NCBI RefSeq assembly: GCF_024494465.1
Contig: NZ_JAETXM010000005.1
Location: forward strand, 124,001-188,000
Length of the DNA: 64,000 nucleotides
Source of the DNA: Bacillus sp. V3B
Lineage (GTDB): Bacteria; Bacillota; Bacilli; Bacillales; Cytobacillaceae
Reading direction: 5' to 3'
The translations under genes and the position numbers were made by a program. Of the stretch, positions 9,577 through 18,074 are shown piece after piece; positions within the stretch are counted from its first letter, which is position 1; each line of letters starts with the position of its first letter. The notes beneath the pieces were generated by a model, which was given only the letters and a program-made list of their open reading frames with translations, ran no database searches and had not been told where the DNA came from.

Positions 9577-9602
9577 CCGACTAGGTATTTTAGTCGGTTT
9601 TT
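9577..9602 (+). terminator. ptsHI terminator
   Basis: CCGACTA / TAGTCGG 7-bp stem, 7-nt loop, then TTTTT. Confidence 0.85.
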
Positions 9603-9701
9603 CGTGTGAACAAGTTTAAAAAATATTCTGATTAAGAATGAGCGTTATTCGTTTAATAAGTAACTAATATGGCAAAAGTGGAGATAAGGAGGGATTATCC
9701 A

Positions 9702-10163
9702 TTGAATGTTAAATCGATCTATTCAGCTCTGATTTTCGTTGGCCTTATCAGTCTCGTTGGTTGTGCGGTAACCCCTGAACCATCTATTATTAATCGCCAT
9801 GCTGAAGCGCTCTTAACGAATAAAAATGAATTACAGTTCCGTTTTAAAATTAATGAAAAAGTGTTTACGGATGAAAAGATGTATAAAGTCAAAGTACTCA
9901 TACATGATGAACAGTTAGTAGCAGCACTTGGTAGTGGGGAATTTATATACGGATCAAAGGAAGTGTTTAACGGTAAATCACTGAATGTCTCAGACAGTAA
10001 ACAATCCTTTATCTATATGGAACCTATCCCATTACTCTTGGATTTACATGTTTTTGATATTCAAAAAATAATAACAGATCAAAAAGCGATATCGATCCAA
10101 ATTATAAGCGATGAAGAAGTGATTGCGAAATCCTATTTAACAAATTTTACCTCGCAAATGTAA
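9702..10163 (+). CDS. putative lipoprotein, 153 aa
   Basis: Predicted membrane-anchored lipoprotein of unknown function. The TTG at 9702 is chosen over the ATG at 9669 because AAGGAGGGATTATCCA precedes it. The signal peptide MNVKSIYSALIFVGLISLVGC then starts directly and ends in the lipobox LVGC. The mature domain of about 135 residues looks like an all-beta, immunoglobulin-like fold (alternating polar/hydrophobic strands, FRFKINEKVFTDEKMYKVKV). It is a single gene between the ptsHI terminator and the dehydrogenase. Confidence 0.75.
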   Translation: MNVKSIYSALIFVGLISLVGCAVTPEPSIINRHAEALLTNKNELQFRFKINEKVFTDEKMYKVKVLIHDEQLVAALGSGEFIYGSKEVFNGKSLNVSDSKQSFIYMEPIPLLLDLHVFDIQKIITDQKAISIQIISDEEVIAKSYLTNFTSQM

Positions 10164-10257
10164 ATCCAATCCTATTGGTGAAATTAGAATCTATTCCTCT
10201 TTCTAGAATGGGTCATGATACAATAGAACTGACTTGTTTGGAAGGAGAGATCGAATC

Positions 10258-11136
10258 ATGTTAACACCTGAAAATACTGTGATTGGTTTTATTGGAACAG
10301 GCGTGATGGGAAAGAGTATGGCTGGACATCTTCTAAGTGTAGGGTATCCTATTATCGTTTACAATCGTACGAAGGAGAAAGCGGATGAGCTTTTACAAAA
10401 AGGAGCTACATGGGTAAGTACGATAAAAGAAGTGGCTGAAAAGGCGAATGTCATTTTTACGATGGTTGGATATCCAAAGGATGTAGAGGAGGTTTACTTT
10501 GGTGAGCAGGGAATTGTGACCAATGGAAAATCCCATACATATGTGATTGATATGACGACATCCACTCCGACTTTAGCGGTAAAAATATATGAAGAAGCCC
10601 TTAAGAAGGGTATATATGCCGTGGATGCACCTGTTTCAGGTGGAGATATTGGTGCAAGAAAAGCTAAACTTTCGATCATGGTGGGGGGAGATCAAGAGGT
10701 GTATGACGAACTAGAACCTCTTTTCAACCATCTTGGCACAAATGTTGTTTATCAAGGGAAAGCAGGTGCTGGACAGCATACAAAAATGTGCAATCAAATC
10801 GCGATTGCTTCAAATATGATTGGGGTATGTGAATCGATTGTTTATGCACAAAAGGCAGGTCTAGATCCAGAAAAAGTGCTTACAAGCATTACGTCAGGAG
10901 CTGCTGGTAGTTGGTCACTTTCTAATTTGGCACCAAGAATGATTGAAGGTGATTTTGAACCTGGCTTTTATATCAAACATTTTATTAAAGATATGAATAT
11001 TGCTCTAAAAGAAGCAGAAGCAATGAAGATGGAAACACCTGGCCTTGCTTTAGCCAAAAAGATGTATGATCATCTTGCTGAACATGGTGAGGAAAATAGT
11101 GGTACACACGCTCTTTATAAATACTGGCAGCAATAA
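10258..11136 (+). CDS. ykwC: NAD(P)-dependent beta-hydroxyacid dehydrogenase (YkwC-like)
   Basis: Cytosolic oxidoreductase of the 3-hydroxyisobutyrate/6-phosphogluconate dehydrogenase superfamily, 292 residues. The Rossmann motif GFIGTGVMG lies at the N-terminus, the substrate motif DAPVSGGDIGARKA in the middle, and the catalytic Lys in GQHTKMCNQI. The ATG at 10258 has GGAAGGAG 9 nt upstream, making the upstream ATG at 10234 unnecessary. It resembles B. subtilis YkwC; the physiological substrate (a small hydroxyacid such as 3-hydroxyisobutyrate or tartronate semialdehyde) is not determinable. A hairpin just past the stop also holds the next gene's ribosome site. Confidence 0.88.
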   Translation: MLTPENTVIGFIGTGVMGKSMAGHLLSVGYPIIVYNRTKEKADELLQKGATWVSTIKEVAEKANVIFTMVGYPKDVEEVYFGEQGIVTNGKSHTYVIDMTTSTPTLAVKIYEEALKKGIYAVDAPVSGGDIGARKAKLSIMVGGDQEVYDELEPLFNHLGTNVVYQGKAGAGQHTKMCNQIAIASNMIGVCESIVYAQKAGLDPEKVLTSITSGAAGSWSLSNLAPRMIEGDFEPGFYIKHFIKDMNIALKEAEAMKMETPGLALAKKMYDHLAEHGEENSGTHALYKYWQQ

Positions 11137-11149
11137 ATTTGCATAAATG

Positions 11150-11195
11150 AAAACCTCCTGATTCACACTAATGATGTATGATAGAAGGAGGTTTT
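11150..11195 (+). terminator. ykwC terminator hairpin overlapping the next gene's ribosome site
   Basis: AAAACCTCCT (11150-11159) pairs with AGGAGGTTTT (11186-11195), loop 26 nt, followed by TTATT. The right arm contains the Shine-Dalgarno AAGGAGG for the ATG at 11202, so in a read-through transcript that site is paired. Confidence 0.65.
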
Positions 11196-11201
11196 TTATT
11201 G

Positions 11202-11384
11202 ATGGCAAAGAAAAATAAAAAGAATGATCCACAACAAAAAAATAAAAAGGGTTTTGATTCAGCTGTTCTGAATCAAGAATTTGCTCACGAAATGGGCAGC
11301 ACTGATGCAAATAAAATTCACAAAGACAAAGCAAAAAAAGAAAAAGCATCAAAAAATGCTGGTAAATACAAAGGCGGTTTATGA
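11202..11384 (+). CDS. small very basic/acidic-patch protein, 60 aa
   Basis: A 60-residue, Lys-rich protein: MAKKNKKNDPQQKNKKGFDS at the start, then NQEFAHEMGSTDANKIHKD and a second Lys/Ala tail ending GKYKGGL. No cysteines, no hydrophobic segment; it is probably largely disordered. The ATG at 11202 is picked because AAGGAGG (11185-11191) is spaced 10 nt from it. I do not recognise a named family, though similar short Lys-rich proteins occur in spore formers. The gene lies between ykwC and the convergent patA and shares a bidirectional terminator with patA. Confidence 0.65.
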   Translation: MAKKNKKNDPQQKNKKGFDSAVLNQEFAHEMGSTDANKIHKDKAKKEKASKNAGKYKGGL

Positions 11385-11403
11385 GAGTTTCGCTTCATAC
11401 GTG

Positions 11404-11437
11404 AAAAAGTGCAAGCCTTATGCTTGCACTTTTTTTA
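11404..11437. terminator. bidirectional terminator, 60-aa gene / patA
   Basis: AAGTGCAAGC / GCTTGCACTT 10-bp stem with A5 on one flank and T7 on the other. The patA stop codon and last codons lie inside the stem. Confidence 0.88.
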
Positions 11438-12572
11438 GATAGTTCTCTATTCTATTTAAGCCTTCTTCTAGCAGTTCCATAGAACAAGCAAAGGAAAGTC
11501 TAAAGTATCCTTCACCATAGTTTGAAAAGGCACTACCAGGAACAACCGCAACTTTCTCTTCTTTTACTAAAGAAAGGCAAAAGTCAAACGATGAAACCTG
11601 GGTAACGGGTATTTTAACGAAAAAATAAAAAGCACCATCCGGTTTTTGAACTTCAAGTCCCATTTTCATGAGGCGGTCATAAACATAATTTCTACGTTCC
11701 AAGTAGGCTTCTTTCATAGGGAGAGCATCATTTTTCCCTATTGTTAGAGCTTCTAAGGCAGCCATTTGTGAAACAGATGTTGCGCAGGTTACATTGTATT
11801 GGTGAACCTTTAGCATATGCTTTGTTATATTTTTAGGTGCAAACAATAAACCAATTCTCCATCCAGTCATGGAATGTGATTTTGATAAGCCGTTAATGAC
11901 AATCGTTTTGTCTCGAATAAACGAAGCAATGGAAGTATGGGGCTGATCATACACTAATTCGCTGTAAATCTCGTCCGCTAAAATAAAAATATCCCTCTGA
12001 GAAAGCAACTCAGCAATTTCGATTAACTCCTCTTCCCTTAAACTTATCCCCGTTGGATTAGAAGGATAGGGTAGAACGATGCAACGAGTGCGATCAGTTA
12101 TGTATGATTTTATGACTTCTGCGGTAAAGCGAAAATCGTTTTCTCGAATATCAGCATATACTGGTTTGGCACCACAAAGTTTAATAATTGGTTCATAGCC
12201 GGGATATACAGGTCCAGGCAAGATGACTTCAGATTCGTCGTCTAAAATGGTACGAAAAGCAATATCAATTGCTTCACTAGCTCCGACCGTTACAATAATT
12301 TCAGAATCTGGCTGATAGTTCAATTGGTATTTACCCATCATAAATTGAGAAGCGGCCTCACGAAGCTTTAAATCCCCAGCATTGTGAGTGTAAGAAGTGA
12401 AATTTTCATCAATAGCCTTTTTACCAGCTTCTTTTACATGAAGAGGTGTTGGAAAATCAGGCTGACCAATGGTGAGTGAAATCATTCCTTCTGTTCCTGC
12501 CACCATATTGAAAAACTTACGTATTCCGGAAATTTCTATTTCCTTTACCTTATGATTAATTAAATGCTCCAC
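11418..12572 (-). CDS. patA: N-acetyl-L,L-diaminopimelate aminotransferase (class I/II)
   Basis: PLP-dependent aminotransferase of 384 residues, like B. subtilis PatA. It converts N-acetyl-2-amino-6-oxopimelate to N-acetyl-diaminopimelate for lysine and peptidoglycan. Visible are the fold-I features: ASEAIDIAF, YPSNPTG, DEIYSELVYD, the Schiff-base Lys in NGLSKSHSMTGWRIG, and the C-terminal RLSFA arginine. The start is GTG at 12572 with GGGGGTGAATGC in front. It is monocistronic and stands 15 kb from dapH-dapL, which encode the flanking steps. Substrate assignment rests on family similarity and pathway completion. Confidence 0.88.
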   Translation of the reverse strand: MEHLINHKVKEIEISGIRKFFNMVAGTEGMISLTIGQPDFPTPLHVKEAGKKAIDENFTSYTHNAGDLKLREAASQFMMGKYQLNYQPDSEIIVTVGASEAIDIAFRTILDDESEVILPGPVYPGYEPIIKLCGAKPVYADIRENDFRFTAEVIKSYITDRTRCIVLPYPSNPTGISLREEELIEIAELLSQRDIFILADEIYSELVYDQPHTSIASFIRDKTIVINGLSKSHSMTGWRIGLLFAPKNITKHMLKVHQYNVTCATSVSQMAALEALTIGKNDALPMKEAYLERRNYVYDRLMKMGLEVQKPDGAFYFFVKIPVTQVSSFDFCLSLVKEEKVAVVPGSAFSNYGEGYFRLSFACSMELLEEGLNRIENYLKKVQA

Positions 12573-12718
12573 GCATTCACCCCCAAAAAAATAATCATCT
12601 TATTTTAACTTAAACGATTGTTAAATAAAATAGCTTAGAGACTTATAAATGATCTACTTAGGAATAAATCGGATAAAACCAGGCTTTTCACCCTTTTTAA
12701 AAAGGAAAAAATAAAAAA

Positions 12719-12746
12719 GGAACAGGTAAAATCTTACGCCTGTCCC
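12719..12746 (-). terminator. terminator of the 67-aa gene
   Basis: On the minus strand GGGACAGG pairs with CCTGTTCC, followed by TTTTTTATTTTTT. Confidence 0.75.
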
Positions 12747-12771
12747 TAAGGAAAAAAAGAAAATATATTTA

Positions 12772-12975
12772 TTAATACCCATAATCCCAATCGACTTCTT
12801 CATCATGCCAGAGAGCAGGATGTACAGGGCCTAAATGGATGACTTTATCATCAAGTTTACAATGGCACTCATTACAACCAATTTGATCTTTTATTTCTTC
12901 ATAAATTTTGTGGTCAATACCTTCGATAATTGTAACTTTCTTATCCTCTTGGAAAAGAATAGCTGTACCCTTCAT
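12772..12975 (-). CDS. hypothetical protein with CxxCxC motif, 67 aa
   Basis: Small acidic protein of 67 residues: an N-terminal beta segment (MKGTAILFQEDKKVTIIEGI), a Cys cluster GCNECHCKLDD that could bind a metal, and a C-terminus rich in His, Trp and Asp (PALWHDEEVDWDYGY). A GAGGTG ribosome site lies about 9 nt before the ATG, and the gene has its own terminator. No family recognised. The three cysteines and several histidines suggest zinc or iron binding, but this is inference. Confidence 0.65.
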   Translation of the reverse strand: MKGTAILFQEDKKVTIIEGIDHKIYEEIKDQIGCNECHCKLDDKVIHLGPVHPALWHDEEVDWDYGY

Positions 12976-13289
12976 CGAGTTCTACACCTCATTAAGTTTT
13001 ATTTTTTTGTAGTGCTTTTCTTATCGTCTGTATTGTAGTCCTGTTTCACTCTTAAGTCTAGATGATTATACTCTTATTCACAAAATTGACATATTTTTAT
13101 TGTTGGATGATTCTCTTAACATAGAATATTATGATAAATTAAATGTTGAAGCGCTTTATGCTTAAATTACGGCTAGGAAGGAATAGACAAAGATAGATAA
13201 ACATATGGATACCATTGTAGTGATTTTTAGGCATGATGCTATCATTTAACCATTTAGGTAGTTTGACAAATAGAGCGGGGGTGGAGTGA
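12976..13289. other. intergenic region, no gene seen
   Basis: AT-rich 314-bp divergent region. It contains consensus -35 hexamers TTGACA at 13086-13091 and 13263-13268. The first is followed 17 nt later only by a poor -10 (GATTCT). No small ORF with a ribosome site was found. Confidence 0.4.
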
Positions 13290-13820
13290 ATGGAGACAAC
13301 AATTGAAAATCATTCTTATGTAGAAAAGCAGGAATATGGAGGCTTTTGGATTCGGTTTGGTGCATATCTCATCGATTCTATTATCATTGGTATTCCGTTA
13401 AGTGTTATTTCTATTATTATATTTATTTTGTTTTTTGGCACTTCTGATGTTTTTTCTTCGATAATGAATGATCCAACATATTTAGAGAGAGAATTAACGG
13501 AGCAAGAAGCATTATCTTTCATGGGTACCTATTTCGGAGCTTTACTCGTGACAAGTTTGATTAGTTTTATCACTGTAGTGGCGTATTTCGCTGGATTACA
13601 TGCTTCAAAATGGCAGGGAACTCTTGGAAAAAAAATGTTGGGATTAAAGGTAACGGACCTTACAGGCAACCGAATCTCGTTTTGGCGTGCATTTGGAAGA
13701 TATTTAGCCATGGCTTTTCTTTCAGGTATATTATTAATCGGATATATAATAGCTGCCTTTACAGAGAAGAAACAAGGCTTACATGACTTAATCGCTGGGA
13801 CTCTAGTAGTTAAAAAATAG
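13290..13820 (+). CDS. RDD family membrane protein
   Basis: A 176-residue membrane protein with three or four hydrophobic helices and the RDD signature: Arg in GGFWIRFGAYLIDSI and the paired Asp later in the helix and loop (LKVTDLTGNRISFWRAFGRY). RDD proteins are multi-pass membrane proteins; some are Na+/H+ antiporters, and the role here is unknown. GGGGGTGGAGTGA is upstream of the ATG. It ends LHDLIAGTLVVKK, the usual family C-terminus. It is monocistronic with a strong 18-bp terminator after it. Confidence 0.85.
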   Translation: METTIENHSYVEKQEYGGFWIRFGAYLIDSIIIGIPLSVISIIIFILFFGTSDVFSSIMNDPTYLERELTEQEALSFMGTYFGALLVTSLISFITVVAYFAGLHASKWQGTLGKKMLGLKVTDLTGNRISFWRAFGRYLAMAFLSGILLIGYIIAAFTEKKQGLHDLIAGTLVVKK

Positions 13821-13846
13821 AATGATGTCTAACTCATAGAACGTAG

Positions 13847-13886
13847 AAAACATGACTCTGAATTCTAATTCAGAGTCATGTTTTTT
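13847..13886 (+). terminator. terminator after RDD gene
   Basis: Perfect 18-bp stem (13847-13864 / 13867-13884) with a 2-nt apparent loop, followed by Ts. Confidence 0.88.
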
Positions 13887-14076
13887 CATTAAAACAAGAA
13901 GTATAAATGACAACTTTATGCCTACTTTTTGTCTTGAACAAAGTTTCTCGAATCTGTTTTTTCTATTTTACTTTTATTTTTAGAAAACATCACAAAAATC
14001 ATCCAACTATTGTTTCTGTTCATGATATAGTAGAGGTAAATATTGATTCAATAGAGGATAGGTAGGTTGAATAATT

Positions 14077-14982
14077 ATGGAAGATAATAAAGGGATTTTA
14101 CTTGAGAGTGGTACAAATGAACTAGAAATTGTTGAGTTTGGGATTGGACATAATAAATTTGGGATTAATGTGATAAAAGTAAGAGAAATCATAAATCCTG
14201 TATCTGTTACACAAGTACCCCATGCCCATCCTAATGTTGAAGGAATCATTGAATTACGTGATGAGGTATTACCTGTCGTAGATGTGGCAAAGGCAATCGG
14301 CTTCCCACCTTCAGAAGAACCTGACAAGGATAAATTCATCTTAACGGAGTTTAATCAGCAAAAAGTGGTTTTTCATGTTCACAGTGTTTCGCAAATCCAT
14401 CGTATATCTTGGGATCAAATTGAAAAACCGTCAGAAATGTACCAAGGTGCTGAAAGCCAGATTATTGGAGTCATTAAGTTGCATGGCGAAATGATTTTAT
14501 TATTGGATTTTGAAAAAATTGTGTTAGAGGTCAATCCGGATTCAGGAATTAATATTCAACGAATTCAAAAATTAGGTGAACGTGAACGTTCAAATAAACA
14601 CCTTGTTGTAGCGGAAGACTCTCCACTGCTTCGGAAATTACTTCATGATACGCTACAAGAAGCGGGGTTTCAGTATATAGAGTTTTTTGAAAATGGAAAA
14701 GATACTTTTGATTATTTAGAAAATATAATTAATAATGGGAAAAAGATTGAAGAAGAGGTTCAACTGATTATTACTGATATTGAAATGCCACAAATGGATG
14801 GTCATCATTTAACAAGAAAAGTGAAGGAACATAGTGACTTAGAGAAAATACCTGTTATTATTTTTTCATCGCTAATTACTGATGATTTGCGACATAAAGG
14901 ACAAGTAGTTGGTGCAAATGCACAAGTAAGTAAACCAGAAATTGCAGAGCTCGTGCTCTTAATTGATAAACTTTCCTTATAA
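14077..14982 (+). CDS. cheV: chemotaxis coupling protein CheV (CheW-receiver fusion)
   Basis: Couples chemoreceptors to the CheA kinase and takes part in adaptation. Residues about 15-155 form a CheW-like domain (VREIINPVSVTQVPHAHPNVEGIIELR). Residues about 173-300 form a response-regulator receiver with acidic pair Glu180-Asp181, phospho-acceptor Asp234 in IITDIEMPQMDG, and Lys in VSKPE. Its length of 301 matches B. subtilis CheV. No sigma-D promoter was convincingly seen upstream. It is monocistronic and converges on ykyB with a long shared hairpin. Confidence 0.95.
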   Translation: MEDNKGILLESGTNELEIVEFGIGHNKFGINVIKVREIINPVSVTQVPHAHPNVEGIIELRDEVLPVVDVAKAIGFPPSEEPDKDKFILTEFNQQKVVFHVHSVSQIHRISWDQIEKPSEMYQGAESQIIGVIKLHGEMILLLDFEKIVLEVNPDSGINIQRIQKLGERERSNKHLVVAEDSPLLRKLLHDTLQEAGFQYIEFFENGKDTFDYLENIINNGKKIEEEVQLIITDIEMPQMDGHHLTRKVKEHSDLEKIPVIIFSSLITDDLRHKGQVVGANAQVSKPEIAELVLLIDKLSL

Positions 14983-15037
14983 AAGAAAAAACTTTCATTA
15001 GCGGAAAGGTCATCCGCTAATGAAAGTTTTTTCTTTT
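14981..15037. terminator. 24-bp perfect bidirectional terminator cheV / ykyB
   Basis: Arms 14981-15004 and 15014-15037 are perfectly complementary (core ACTTTCATTAGCGG / CCGCTAATGAAAGT) with a 9-nt loop and A/T flanks on both sides. Confidence 0.9.
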
Positions 15038-15040
15038 TGG

Positions 15041-15514
15041 TTAAAAATAACTTTCGCCAAGTTTCTTAAATACAGGTTTATCATATTTTTTCTTTGAAGG
15101 TATGGACTTTTTGTCGTCTTCTTTTAATCCTGTATACCTAGAAAGCACTCGTTTCGCTTGAGTTAAGGAGAGTGAGGTTTTTGGATTTCTAACATGGTTG
15201 TCCAACTTTCCAAGATGGGGGAGTTCTGTAAAATCACTCTTTGTAGGCGGTAAATGAAAAGTATACTTTCCACAGGCTATTAAAACGTCAGACTGTTGCT
15301 GACTATATTTTGGATTATTTGAAAAGTGAAGGCCGACTTTCTTCGCTTTTCCTTCTTTAATGAGTTTGTGAAGGGCCATGTATTTAAGCTTATATAAAAA
15401 CTTTGGGTTTGGGGCGGTTTTGGCATGTCGATTCACAATGAAGATCGCCTGTGAGAGGTTTTCTATTGTTGGGTTTAATTGAGGCTGTGATGAACAATTC
15501 CTATTTGCGGACAA
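15041..15514 (-). CDS. ykyB: YkyB family protein
   Basis: Soluble basic protein of 157 residues related to B. subtilis YkyB, function unknown. The family pattern NRHAKTAPNPKFLYKLK ... LHKLIKEGKAKKVGLHFSNNP is clear. The start is TTG at 15514 preceded by AAGGGAG 8 nt away. The C-terminal 40 residues are Lys/Ser rich. It lies convergent to cheV, the same neighbour as in B. subtilis, which supports the call. Confidence 0.85.
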   Translation of the reverse strand: MSANRNCSSQPQLNPTIENLSQAIFIVNRHAKTAPNPKFLYKLKYMALHKLIKEGKAKKVGLHFSNNPKYSQQQSDVLIACGKYTFHLPPTKSDFTELPHLGKLDNHVRNPKTSLSLTQAKRVLSRYTGLKEDDKKSIPSKKKYDKPVFKKLGESYF

Positions 15515-15673
15515 TGTGAAGTCTCCCTTCCATATTTTAAGGCATTACAACACTGTGATGACAAAATCAGGTTGTCAAGAAAAATAAATTTATTATTATC
15601 ATTATAACCCTTTTGTGTATAAAAGAAAATAAATTCTCGAAAAATTATCATTGGATTTAGGAAAGACTAGAGG

Positions 15674-15705
15674 AACATAAAGGGGAATTCTGCTCCCTTT
15701 ATGTT
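15674..15705. terminator. hairpin overlapping the ykuD stop codon
   Basis: AACATAAAGGG / CCCTTTATGTT, an 11-bp perfect stem with a 10-nt loop. It contains the ykuD stop codon (15699-15701). There is no T-run, so it may act as a 3'-end protector rather than an efficient terminator. Confidence 0.55.
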
Positions 15706-16193
15706 ATTGTGACTCTTGTTCCATTTGGAATTTGTCTAGCAAGTTCAAGCACATCTTGATTATACATACGTACACAGCCCTGTGAAACAAATTTCCCAAT
15801 GGAGGATGGATCATTGGTTCCATGAATACCGTAACCTTGTTTCGAAAGAGAGAGCCACATGGCCCCGAAAGGTCCTCCGGGGTTCGGCTGTCTATTTACA
15901 ACCACAAAAGAACCTACAGGTGTTTGTGTTAGCATTTTTCCTACAGCAATAGGGTAGGTTTTAATTAATGTGTTATTACGGAAAAGTTGAAGTGTTCGTT
16001 CGTTTCTTGAAATGAAGATCCTATATGGAATTGCTTCTGGATTTGGTAAGCCAGGAATGACGAGTATTTGACCAGCCTGGATTATGTTTTGATTGGTAAT
16101 GGACGGATTTGCAGTTAATAGCTGTGCGAGTGAGACACGGTAATCTCTTGAAATTGAATATAAAGTTTCTCCACGTTTAATGGTGTGAAGCAT
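15699..16193 (-). CDS. ykuD: L,D-transpeptidase YkuD with LysM domain
   Basis: Peptidoglycan-modifying enzyme of 164 residues, the same as B. subtilis YkuD. A LysM domain fills residues 1-48 ([19 protein letters not shown]), followed by a YkuD catalytic domain with His124 in GIHGTND and the nucleophile Cys140 in SQGCVRM. It forms 3-3 cross-links in the spore or vegetative wall and lacks a classical signal peptide, as its homologue does. The ATG at 16193 is chosen over 16214 because GAGGAAAGG then has workable spacing and the N-terminus matches the family ([10 protein letters not shown]). Confidence 0.95.
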   Translation of the reverse strand: MLHTIKRGETLYSISRDYRVSLAQLLTANPSITNQNIIQAGQILVIPGLPNPEAIPYRIFISRNERTLQLFRNNTLIKTYPIAVGKMLTQTPVGSFVVVNRQPNPGGPFGAMWLSLSKQGYGIHGTNDPSSIGKFVSQGCVRMYNQDVLELARQIPNGTRVTIT

Positions 16194-16383
16194 GTATCCC
16201 ATTCCTTTCCTCAAATGAAAGTTTTTGGTGTTATTTTTAATCTTATGTAGAAAATGAGTAGAAGGTACTTTATTTTTCTTATAAGAAAGTTATGATATTA
16301 ATAATACAAGATAATAAAGGATTCTTAATGGATCAATAATTTAGAAAGGTTTTGTCATTGAAATTTCATGAAGGAGAACTGAC

Positions 16384-17916
16384 ATGGGAAAAGAAAAATG
16401 GGCAGTTATTGATATCGGGTCCAATACGATCCGACTTGTCATCTATGAGAAAAGCCATTCTGGTAGTTATAAAGAAGCAGAAAATATCAAAACAGTAGCG
16501 AGACTTCGACGATATTTAAATCAGGAAAAAGTATTACAAAATGAAGGGATTACTCTTTTAATTAACATCTTACAGGGATTTCAAGACATCATTCATTTTC
16601 ATCATATTTCAACTATTTATTGCGTAGCAACAGCTACCATTAGACAATCAAAAAATCAACAAGAAATTGTTGAGCTTGTTAAAGAAAAGACGGGATTTGA
16701 TATACAAGTATTTTCTGAAAAAGAAGAAACCTTTTTTGGTTATTATGCAGTTTCTCACTCAACTCCAATTGATACAGGAATCACGATTGATATGGGAGGC
16801 GGAAGCACGGAAATTACTTATTTTCAAAATAGGGAATTAGTCCATTATCATAGTTTTCCATTTGGAGTCGTTTCATTAAAAGAACAATTTATGAAACATG
16901 ATCAAATAACAGAGATGGAACGAAATAAGCTGACGGAATACATCCTAAATTCATTCGCTCAGCTTCCGTGGTTAAGAAATTTACAAGTACCAATTATTGC
17001 TATTGGTGGAAGCGCAAGAAATATTGCTCAAATCGATCAAAATTTAAAAAAGTATCCAATTGCAGGCATTCATCAGTATATCATGACATTTTCAGATTTA
17101 GAGAACATACAAACGTATCTTGGGCAGTTTTCAATAGAACAACTAGAAAAAGTAGAAGGTCTTTCAAAGGATCGTGCAGACATTATTATACCTGCACTTG
17201 AAGTATTCGTGAAGCTATGTGAATATTGTCAATCTACTTCTTTCATGTTTAGTAAAAAAGGTCTAAGAGATGGGATTTCCATAAAAAAAAGCGAAATCAA
17301 TGATAAGCGTCAATCAACGGATCAAATTATTTATAACAGTGTTTCTGAACTACTCGCAGATTATGGAGTAGATCAACCACATGCACATTATAGAGGGCAA
17401 CTTGCAGAACAATTATTCAAGGAAGTAACTCGCTTTTATAAGGTTGAAAGTAAAGAATCTTTTAAAAAATTTGTTATCAGGGGAGCACAGCTCTATTATT
17501 TAGGACAATATATAGAGAATGACTCGAGTAGTCAACATACCTTTTATTTGTTAGCAAATCAATCGATTAATGGACTTTTACATAAAGACCGGGTAAAACT
17601 AGCTTTTATCGCCTCTTATAAAAATAAAACATTATTAAAGCAATATATGGCTTCATTTACAAATTGGTTTACAAAAATAGAGATGGATGATATTCGAACA
17701 GGAGGTGCAGTTGCTAAACTGGCGTGTGCACTTGATTCCTCGAAAAGAGCCATTGTTAAAAAAGTAATCATTGAAGAAGTGTCACCAACAGTTTTGCAAC
17801 TTAATGTTTATTGTCAGGGGAATGCTTTTGTTGAACAATATGAGACAGAAAAAAATATTCGACAGCTAGAGAAAGCAACTCATAGAACGATTGTACTGAA
17901 GTTTATCGAGGTCTAA
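16384..17916 (+). CDS. ppx: exopolyphosphatase (Ppx/GppA family)
   Basis: Releases phosphate from the ends of polyphosphate chains. The 510-residue protein has the ASKHA ATPase fold: phosphate-1 motif VIDIGSNTIRLVIYE at the N-terminus, the phosphate-2 region ITIDMGGGSTEITYF around 133-147, and AIGGSARNIAQ near 205. The C-terminal half (about 310-510) is helical and HD-like, though without an obvious intact HD motif, as in several Bacillus homologues. TGAAGGAGAACTGAC precedes the ATG. The polyphosphate kinase gene follows in the same direction, so synthesis and breakdown genes are paired. Confidence 0.93.
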   Translation: MGKEKWAVIDIGSNTIRLVIYEKSHSGSYKEAENIKTVARLRRYLNQEKVLQNEGITLLINILQGFQDIIHFHHISTIYCVATATIRQSKNQQEIVELVKEKTGFDIQVFSEKEETFFGYYAVSHSTPIDTGITIDMGGGSTEITYFQNRELVHYHSFPFGVVSLKEQFMKHDQITEMERNKLTEYILNSFAQLPWLRNLQVPIIAIGGSARNIAQIDQNLKKYPIAGIHQYIMTFSDLENIQTYLGQFSIEQLEKVEGLSKDRADIIIPALEVFVKLCEYCQSTSFMFSKKGLRDGISIKKSEINDKRQSTDQIIYNSVSELLADYGVDQPHAHYRGQLAEQLFKEVTRFYKVESKESFKKFVIRGAQLYYLGQYIENDSSSQHTFYLLANQSINGLLHKDRVKLAFIASYKNKTLLKQYMASFTNWFTKIEMDDIRTGGAVAKLACALDSSKRAIVKKVIIEEVSPTVLQLNVYCQGNAFVEQYETEKNIRQLEKATHRTIVLKFIEV

Positions 17917-18074
17917 CATGTGGACTATTTAGAGTGTCATGCTTTAAAAAGTATAGGGAGCATTCATATTTTAAATTCAATAAAGTATGAACAATATTTA
18001 TCATTTCCTAACAAAGATTTATATTTTTTTTGATATTCTATAATTGTTGAATTTTGTAAAAAGGTGTGGGGCAT

